Shown one piece after another: positions 59,210 to 64,000 of a stretch of 64,000 bases of DNA; position 1 is the stretch's first letter; the number at the start of each line of letters is the position of its first letter. The stretch comes from Sorangium cellulosum So0157-2 (GTDB lineage Bacteria > Myxococcota_A > Polyangia > Polyangiales > Polyangiaceae): the NCBI RefSeq assembly GCF_000418325.1, contig NC_021658.1, forward strand, positions 7,888,001 to 7,952,000, written 5' to 3'. The notes beneath the pieces were generated by a model, which had not been told where the DNA came from, did no database searches, and worked only from the letters and a program-made list of their open reading frames with translations. The translations under genes were made by a program, and so were the position numbers.

Positions 59210-60427
59210 GTGTTCCAGCCATCCTCGTTCGATCCCCAGCCCGATTCCCAGAGAAGAGACGGCGCGCGCGCCGCGGCCGCGCTCGCTGATCGACCCGCAG
59301 ACTCCCGCCCTGCCTCCTCGCGCCGCGCCGGGCGGCTGCGAGGCCGCCTCGTCGGCGGGCGCTACCGGCTCGAGCACCCGCTCGGGCGCGGCGCCATGGG
59401 CGAGGTCTGGCGCGCGCACGACAGCGTCCGGCGCGCCGATGTCGCGCTGAAGTTCCTCGTGGTCGCGCGGAGCGGCCGCAACGTCGACGCGATCGAGCGG
59501 TTCCGCCTGGAGGCGCGGGTCGCGGCGCGGCTCGGCCAGAAGACCGGGGGCGTCGTCGCCGTCCACGACGCCGGGGAAGACCCGGCGGCAGGGCCGTACC
59601 TCGTCATGGAATACGTGCGCGGCAGGTCGCTGCGGCAGCTGCTGGACGAGCGGGGAAAGATGCCGGCCGTCGAGCTCGCGGCGCTCTTGCGGCAGCTCGG
59701 GGAGGCGCTGTCGGTGGCGCACGGGCTCGGCATCGTGCACCGGGACGTCAAGCCGTCGAACATCCTGCTCGTCGAGGGGAGCGACGGGCACCTCTGCACC
59801 AAGATCACCGATTTCGGGATCGCCACGTGGGTCGGCCAGGATCGGCCGACCGACTTCCGCCGCCGGACCGCGGACGGGGTGGTGCTCGGCACGCCCGCGT
59901 ACCTGAGCCCGGAGCACACGTGCGACGGGCAGGCAGGCCCGCAGCTCGACCTGTGGTCGCTCGCGGTCGTCGCGCACGAGGCGCTGACCGGGCAGCAGCC
60001 GTTCCCGGGCCGCAACCTGGCCGCCGTGCTCGCCTCCATCCTCGTCGGCGCGCGCCCCCCGGTCACCACGCTGTGCCCGGAGGCGCCGCCCGCCCTGGAG
60101 GCGTGGTTCGCGCGCGCGTTCGCGATCGCCCCGTCGGAGCGGTTCCCCAGCGTCGAGGCGATGATCGCCGCCTTCGCGGCCGCGGCCGGCGCGCCAGCGG
60201 CGTCGCCCGCCGCGTCGCGGGCGCGGCCGCGGCGCGGGCGCCTCGCGGCGGCCGGAGCGGCCGCGGCGGTCGGGGCGGCGCTCGCCGGGGGCCTCCTGTG
60301 GGAAGGAACCGGGGCCGCCGGCGCGCGCGACAGCGTGGAGGAGGCCATCCGCGCCGCCGGGCGCGCGGTCCACGCGGCGCAGGCCGCGACGACGCGACTC
60401 CTCCAACGGCGGGGGGCGGATCCCTGA
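59210..60427 (+). CDS. Ser/Thr protein kinase with C-terminal membrane helix
   Basis: GTG 59210 is chosen because GGAGG lies 9 bases before it; the frame is open further upstream without another signal. The 405-aa product has a complete kinase domain (LGRGAMGEVWRA, VALKFL, HRDVKPSNI, DFGIA, and YLSPEH in place of APE). A stretch of about 17 small hydrophobic residues near 348-366 (LAAAGAAAAVGAALAGG) is a likely membrane anchor. A short helix follows outside. The activation loop is a little longer than usual. Neighbours do not reveal the target. Confidence 0.88.
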   Translation: MFQPSSFDPQPDSQRRDGARAAAALADRPADSRPASSRRAGRLRGRLVGGRYRLEHPLGRGAMGEVWRAHDSVRRADVALKFLVVARSGRNVDAIERFRLEARVAARLGQKTGGVVAVHDAGEDPAAGPYLVMEYVRGRSLRQLLDERGKMPAVELAALLRQLGEALSVAHGLGIVHRDVKPSNILLVEGSDGHLCTKITDFGIATWVGQDRPTDFRRRTADGVVLGTPAYLSPEHTCDGQAGPQLDLWSLAVVAHEALTGQQPFPGRNLAAVLASILVGARPPVTTLCPEAPPALEAWFARAFAIAPSERFPSVEAMIAAFAAAAGAPAASPAASRARPRRGRLAAAGAAAAVGAALAGGLLWEGTGAAGARDSVEEAIRAAGRAVHAAQAATTRLLQRRGADP

Positions 60428-60463
60428 CGGCGCGCGCCGCCGCCTCCCCGGCCAATCGCCGGC

Positions 60464-61129
60464 TCAGCCGAGGAGCGGCCGGAACTCGTCGGGGAGGACG
60501 CCCCGCGCGGCGGCGCTCCGGAGCGCGTCGCGGCAACCCTCGCACGCCGGGGCGTGCTCGCGGTAGCTGTCCGTGAGGCCGTCCACGCGGAAGATACCGG
60601 CGGCTGCAGCTTCGGTGTCCGGATGAACATGGAACGCTACCGGCACGCCGAGCGCATAGAGCGGCTCGCCGTCCCGCCGCAGCGCATAGAGCGTGAAGGG
60701 CGTGTCGTCGCGCGGCCGCCACCCGTCGATGGAGAAGAGATAGGGCGCCTCCCCCGCGGCGCCCGCGTGCCGGCGGAGAAAGCACAGGTCGCCCGCGTAC
60801 GAGACGAGCTCGTCGAGGTCGGTCGCCACCGAGACGGGGATCGCGCGCTCGAGCCACCGCTCGAAGGCGAGCCACACGGCCGCGAGGACCTTCGGGTCGG
60901 ACGCGGCGCGCTCGTCCACCACGAACGCGCCGTCGAGGGCGCTCGCCTCCGAGGGGCCGAGCGCGCCGTAGATCGACGCGAGGGCCGAGAGGGCGATCTC
61001 GGCGTCGAGCGGCGCGCCGGCGCGCTCCGCGTCGCACGCGGCCGCGAACGCCGCGGCGTCGATCTGGGTCGCGAGCCCGGCGCGGCGCAGGCCCGCGAGC
61101 GCGTCCTCGGGGCGCAAAAGGGTCGTCAT
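60464..61129 (-). CDS. Protein of unknown function
   Basis: The 221-aa product is soluble with no signal peptide. Visible traits are an Ala-rich helical N-terminus, FERWLERAIPVSVATDLDEL in the middle, a strand-rich part (LYALRRDGEPLYALGVPVAF) and a Cys pair in ACEGC near the C-terminus. I recognise no family. It is convergent with the kinase at 59210, with 36 bp between the stops. Confidence 0.7.
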   Translation of the reverse strand: MTTLLRPEDALAGLRRAGLATQIDAAAFAAACDAERAGAPLDAEIALSALASIYGALGPSEASALDGAFVVDERAASDPKVLAAVWLAFERWLERAIPVSVATDLDELVSYAGDLCFLRRHAGAAGEAPYLFSIDGWRPRDDTPFTLYALRRDGEPLYALGVPVAFHVHPDTEAAAAGIFRVDGLTDSYREHAPACEGCRDALRSAAARGVLPDEFRPLLG

Positions 61130-61301
61130 GTCGTCCTGTCTTCCAGCGATGTCGTCCGGCCGATGCCGCCGCGGGATCTCGGCTCACCCCCGCGGCAATT
61201 TCTCTGGATGATGCATCATTCCGCCATCAAAGATAACCCTCGCTCCGAGCCGGCGCCGCCGGACGCCGAGACCCCGGCGGACGCGCCGGACGCCGGGCCG
61301 C

Positions 61302-61985
61302 TCAGGGCTGCAGATCTCTGCAGTGGATCTTCAGCGTCCGGATCTTCCCCTCGACCTCGTCGAACCGGAGCGCCAGCCCCGTCATGACACTCTGGGCCGG
61401 GCAGCTCAGGCTCACCTTGCCCCCGGCGTACCCGAACGCCCAGCTCGTGCGAGAAGTCGCGGCGAGGTTGAGGGCCGTCTGGGCCAGGTTCTTGGGAGCG
61501 TACACGATGCGCACGTCCTTCACGTAGTCGTCGTTACCATCCACCTTGAGATCCAAGCCGATCGGATAGTTGTTGTTCGTGACCTCGAGCTGGAACACCC
61601 CGGTGCGGAAGAGAGGAGCCTGGAAGATGTTGCTCGTCGCGAACCCGCCCGTCCGCGGAAGCGCGGGATCCGTGAGGTCGAACTCCCGGCACTCGCCGGT
61701 CATCCTGGCGACGAACTCGTCAGGATCGGCGATGTCCTCCTGATGCACGTTGATGCCAGTCAACATATATCCTTCACCATGATCTTCGTAACAGTGGATA
61801 TGCCTCCAGTCGGAGAGGTTGGCGTTCAGGCCCGAGCTCCAGAGATCGATCGAGGCGGTGGTGCTGACGGTCCAGCTCTCCGCGAGGGGCGGGGCATCCA
61901 CCACGAGATCCGGGGCAGCCGCATCGACGGCGCAGCCGGCGGCGGACAGGGCGAAGAGCGCGAATGTAGAGCGAGCGATGCGCAT
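61302..61985 (-). CDS. Lipoprotein with internal repeat of unknown function
   Basis: The 227-aa protein has a lipoprotein signal (FALFALSAAGC, Cys18). Two related segments, YMLTGINVHQED near residue 73 and VMTGLALRFDEVEG near 200, each lie close to a Cys (HCYEDH and SCPAQS). The pattern hints at a lectin-like or VMO-I-like beta fold, but only weakly. The middle is rich in Asn and Asp (VTNNNYPIGLDLKVDGNDDY). It is probably exposed on the cell surface. It has no obvious operon partner. Confidence 0.7.
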   Translation of the reverse strand: MRIARSTFALFALSAAGCAVDAAAPDLVVDAPPLAESWTVSTTASIDLWSSGLNANLSDWRHIHCYEDHGEGYMLTGINVHQEDIADPDEFVARMTGECREFDLTDPALPRTGGFATSNIFQAPLFRTGVFQLEVTNNNYPIGLDLKVDGNDDYVKDVRIVYAPKNLAQTALNLAATSRTSWAFGYAGGKVSLSCPAQSVMTGLALRFDEVEGKIRTLKIHCRDLQP

Positions 61986-62458
61986 GACGATGTCTCCTCA
62001 GCTATCGAGTTGTCGAGGCCGAGGCGCCCGGCCGCCCGGCGGGCCAGGATGGCCCGGTCGCGGCGGCGCCTCGCGGCGGGGCGCCATCGCAAGCGCCTTG
62101 CCAACGCGCGGGGGACGCGACGCCGCGACATCCGCTGAAAGCCACGAGGCAGCCACCGCGAGCCTCTCGGAGGTCTCCGGAGGCCGAAGATGTGCGAGAC
62201 GACGCGCGCACGAGCCCCCGCGACCCGCGCCGCGCTGCGCCGCGACACGGCAGCGCCGCGCTGGCGTCCGTTCTGCCGCACGCGGGCTGTCCCCCTGTCA
62301 CATCGCCGCTGTCACACCGTCCCCTGTCACACCCCTTGTGGCAGGGACGATGTGACAGCGGGCCCCCTCACCACCCCGCGGCGGTCAGGACGACGCCGCG
62401 CCCGCGAAGCCGCGCGGGGCGGCCACCGCGCAGGCAACGCCGCCCCAGGCGCCGCCGC
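61986..62458. other. Intergenic region with TGTGACA inverted repeats
   Basis: About 470 bp with no supported gene between the lipoprotein start and the kinase stop, both on the minus strand. It contains the structured cluster at 62295-62361. Confidence 0.5.
62295..62361. promoter_or_regulatory. Overlapping TGTGACA inverted repeats
   Basis: CTGTCACATCG (62295-62305) is the exact complement of 62348-62358, and CCGCTGTCACA (62306-62316) of 62351-62361, so two alternative hairpins compete for the same right arm. TGTCACA also recurs near 62325. The block could be a switchable terminator of the upstream kinase gene or a regulator-binding cluster. Confidence 0.5.
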
Positions 62459-63886
62459 TCAGGGCGACACCCGGCGCAGCCCGCCGCCCGCGGCCGGAAG
62501 GGACGGGCGCTCGCGCGCCTCGGCGAGCCCCCCGGCGAACGCGTCGGTCACGAACACGCCCGCCCCGGTCGGCCCCGGCGCCCAGCGGCGCAGCGCCTCC
62601 GGCGCGGCCGCGTGCAGCAAGAGGCGCGGGAGGACCTCGGCGCTCGCGCCGGCCCGCGCGCCGAGCTCCGCCCAGAGATCGAGGACCCACCCGAGCGCAC
62701 GAGCCGGCGCGCGCTCGTACGGCGCGGGCAGCGTCGCGAGCAGCGCGTCGGCGCTCTCGATCTCGAGCGTCGCCCCGATCCGGAAGAGCGCCGCGCGCGC
62801 CGCCTGGAGCAGGCGCTCCACGTCGGCGAGCGCCTCGTCGCCAGCGTCATCCGGCGCGGCCAGCCGGGCCTCGACGAGCAGCGCGGTGCTCGGCCCGAGC
62901 GGCGCGTCGACGCCGCCGGGCGCCGCCGCGCCCCCGAGGCCCGGCGCGTCGACGGCCCCGCGCAGGGCCGCGAGCAGCTCGGAGACGCTCGCGTACCGGT
63001 CCGCCGGCTCCTTCGCGAGGCAGCGGCGCACCACGGCGTCGAACGCGGCCGACACCGGCGCGCGCTCGCTCGGGCGGGGCGGCGGCGCGCGCAGGTGCAT
63101 CTCCTCGGTCTCGACCGCATCGGCGCCCTGGAACGGCAGCTCGGCCGTCACGAGCTGGTAGGCGAGCAGGCCGACGGCGTAGATGTCCGTGCGCGCGTCC
63201 ACCGCGCCGCCGAGGATCTGCTCCGGCGCCATCGTGAGCGGCGTGCCGAGGATCACGCTGCTGCTCCGCTCGCCCCGCGCGCCGGGCGCCGGGTGGAGGA
63301 GCTTGGCGATGCCGAAATCGACGAGCTTGACGCCGCGCGCGCCGCCCCCGCCGGCGGCAGGGCGGATCATGACGTTCTGGGCCTTCACGTCGCGGTGCAC
63401 GACGCCGATCGCGTGCGCGGCCACGAGCGCGCCGCAGACCTCCTCGAGCAGCGCGACCGCCTCGGCCGGGGAGAGGGCGCCCCGCGCGCGCAGCTCGGCC
63501 GCGAGGGTCCGGCCGTCGACCCACTCCATCGCGATGTACGGCCGGCCGTCGTCGAGCGCGCCGACGCCGCGGACCTCGACGATCGACGGGTGCCTGAGCC
63601 GCGCGAGCACCTCGGCCTCCTGCTGGAAGCGCCGGAGCATCGCCGGCAAGAGCGAGAGCTCCCGGCGGAGCACCTTCAGCGCGACCGCGGCGCCGCCCCC
63701 GATCGGCCAGGCGCGGTGCACGACGCCGAAGCCGCCCGCGAGGCGCACCTCGTCGAGCAGGTAGCCCCCGACCACCGCGCCGGCGGGCAGCGCGCCGCCG
63801 GCGACGGTCGTCTGCAGCTCCTCCGGGCGGCCGGAGATGACGGCGGTCGCTTCGGGTTCGAGGGCGAGCTCGGCAGGCGTCAGCAC
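62459..63886 (-). CDS. Ser/Thr protein kinase, soluble, with unknown C-terminal domain
   Basis: The 475-aa protein has a full kinase domain (about 40-300): RLAGGFGVVHRA Gly loop, VALKVL, HRDVKAQNV, DFGIA and APEQILGG. There is no zinc ribbon and no clear membrane helix. The C-terminal 160 residues are helical (ADVERLLQAARAALFRIG, then RALGWVLDLWAELGARAG) and may be a regulatory or binding domain. It is divergent from the partial zinc-ribbon ORF at 63916, with 29 bp between starts, so the two probably share one regulatory segment. Confidence 0.9.
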   Translation of the reverse strand: MLTPAELALEPEATAVISGRPEELQTTVAGGALPAGAVVGGYLLDEVRLAGGFGVVHRAWPIGGGAAVALKVLRRELSLLPAMLRRFQQEAEVLARLRHPSIVEVRGVGALDDGRPYIAMEWVDGRTLAAELRARGALSPAEAVALLEEVCGALVAAHAIGVVHRDVKAQNVMIRPAAGGGGARGVKLVDFGIAKLLHPAPGARGERSSSVILGTPLTMAPEQILGGAVDARTDIYAVGLLAYQLVTAELPFQGADAVETEEMHLRAPPPRPSERAPVSAAFDAVVRRCLAKEPADRYASVSELLAALRGAVDAPGLGGAAAPGGVDAPLGPSTALLVEARLAAPDDAGDEALADVERLLQAARAALFRIGATLEIESADALLATLPAPYERAPARALGWVLDLWAELGARAGASAEVLPRLLLHAAAPEALRRWAPGPTGAGVFVTDAFAGGLAEARERPSLPAAGGGLRRVSP

Positions 63887-63915
63887 GGCAACCTACCCCA
63901 GTATACTCGCGCCCC

Positions 63916-64000
63916 ATGCGCTGCCCCGAGTGCCATCGCCGCCTCCCCGCGCGGGCCGGGGCCGCGTGCCCGGGGCATCCGCTGGCGAGGCCGCCGGCGC
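63916..64000 (+). CDS. Zinc-ribbon protein, 3' truncated
   Basis: ATG 63916 begins MRCPECHRRLPARAG and a further Cys in ACPGHP, running off the window after 28 codons. The CPxC...C start is the same zinc-ribbon style as the kinases at 13661 and 30436, so another Ser/Thr kinase is likely. TATACT at 63903-63908 ends 7 bases before the ATG, consistent with a leaderless message. Confidence 0.6.
   Translation, partial: MRCPECHRRLPARAGAACPGHPLARPPA

Noticed and set aside
58145..60406. Minus-strand ORF of 753 codons over the lipoprotein and kinase
   Set aside because: Its internal repeats are just the reverse reading of the 123-bp repeats; no domain is visible.

Overview
The window is high-GC DNA with dense genes, many GTG starts and long antisense ORFs. 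It encodes at least five Hanks-type Ser/Thr kinases, several Cys-rich or lipoprotein surface proteins, a CBM2-CE15 glucuronoyl esterase and a hybrid histidine kinase. This points to a large-genome myxobacterium of the Polyangiales, most like Sorangium. The genus is an inference from gene content and composition, not a database match. No rRNA, tRNA or CRISPR array was recognised.

Region 1 (1-10.5 kb) is mostly accessory. It holds a partial Cys-rich secreted protein, a ferritin-like protein, a LuxR-type regulator followed by a lipoprotein with a papain/C39-like Cys-His signature, the CBM2-CE15 esterase, and a TetR regulator with a Rieske oxygenase. TetR and the oxygenase share an exact 18-bp operator-like sequence. 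A 201-bp segment of the oxygenase gene recurs at 96% identity about 3 kb away as a gene remnant.

Region 2 (10.5-42 kb) is largely core-like. It contains an FAD oxidoreductase, a zinc-ribbon kinase, a 1764-aa TamB-like protein with 17 in-frame 21-bp repeats, a methyltransferase, and a pyk-kinase-TPR cluster in which pyk and the kinase overlap by ATGA. It continues with rpsO-pnp, a second zinc-ribbon kinase with four membrane segments, ruvX, and hisS overlapping a large beta-repeat envelope protein. Next come a bacterial COMM-domain protein, a hybrid histidine kinase coupled by ATGA to an AlkD-like repair protein, and a membrane gluzincin-TPR protein.

Region 3 (41.9-53 kb) is a variable zone. 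It has a nucleotidyltransferase/small-protein pair, an MFS transporter, inverted arrays of an 8-bp repeat around a GxxExxY gene remnant, a 22-bp tandem repeat, a MATE transporter, a degenerate beta-carbonic anhydrase and a Uma2-like nuclease. It ends in a compositionally distinct three-gene operon (49715-52961) whose genes overlap by ATGA: a HEPN-like protein, a KGGVGR ParA/MinD-type ATPase, and a P-loop ATPase with a predicted C-terminal winged helix. This is the best candidate for an undescribed, probably defence-type, system.

Region 4 (53-64 kb) returns to host composition. It holds a SWIM-SNF2 helicase, an old-yellow-enzyme flavoprotein behind repeated GTGAGACA sites, a four-repeat Cys-rich lipoprotein, two more kinases, two proteins of unknown function, and the first codons of another zinc-ribbon protein at the right edge.
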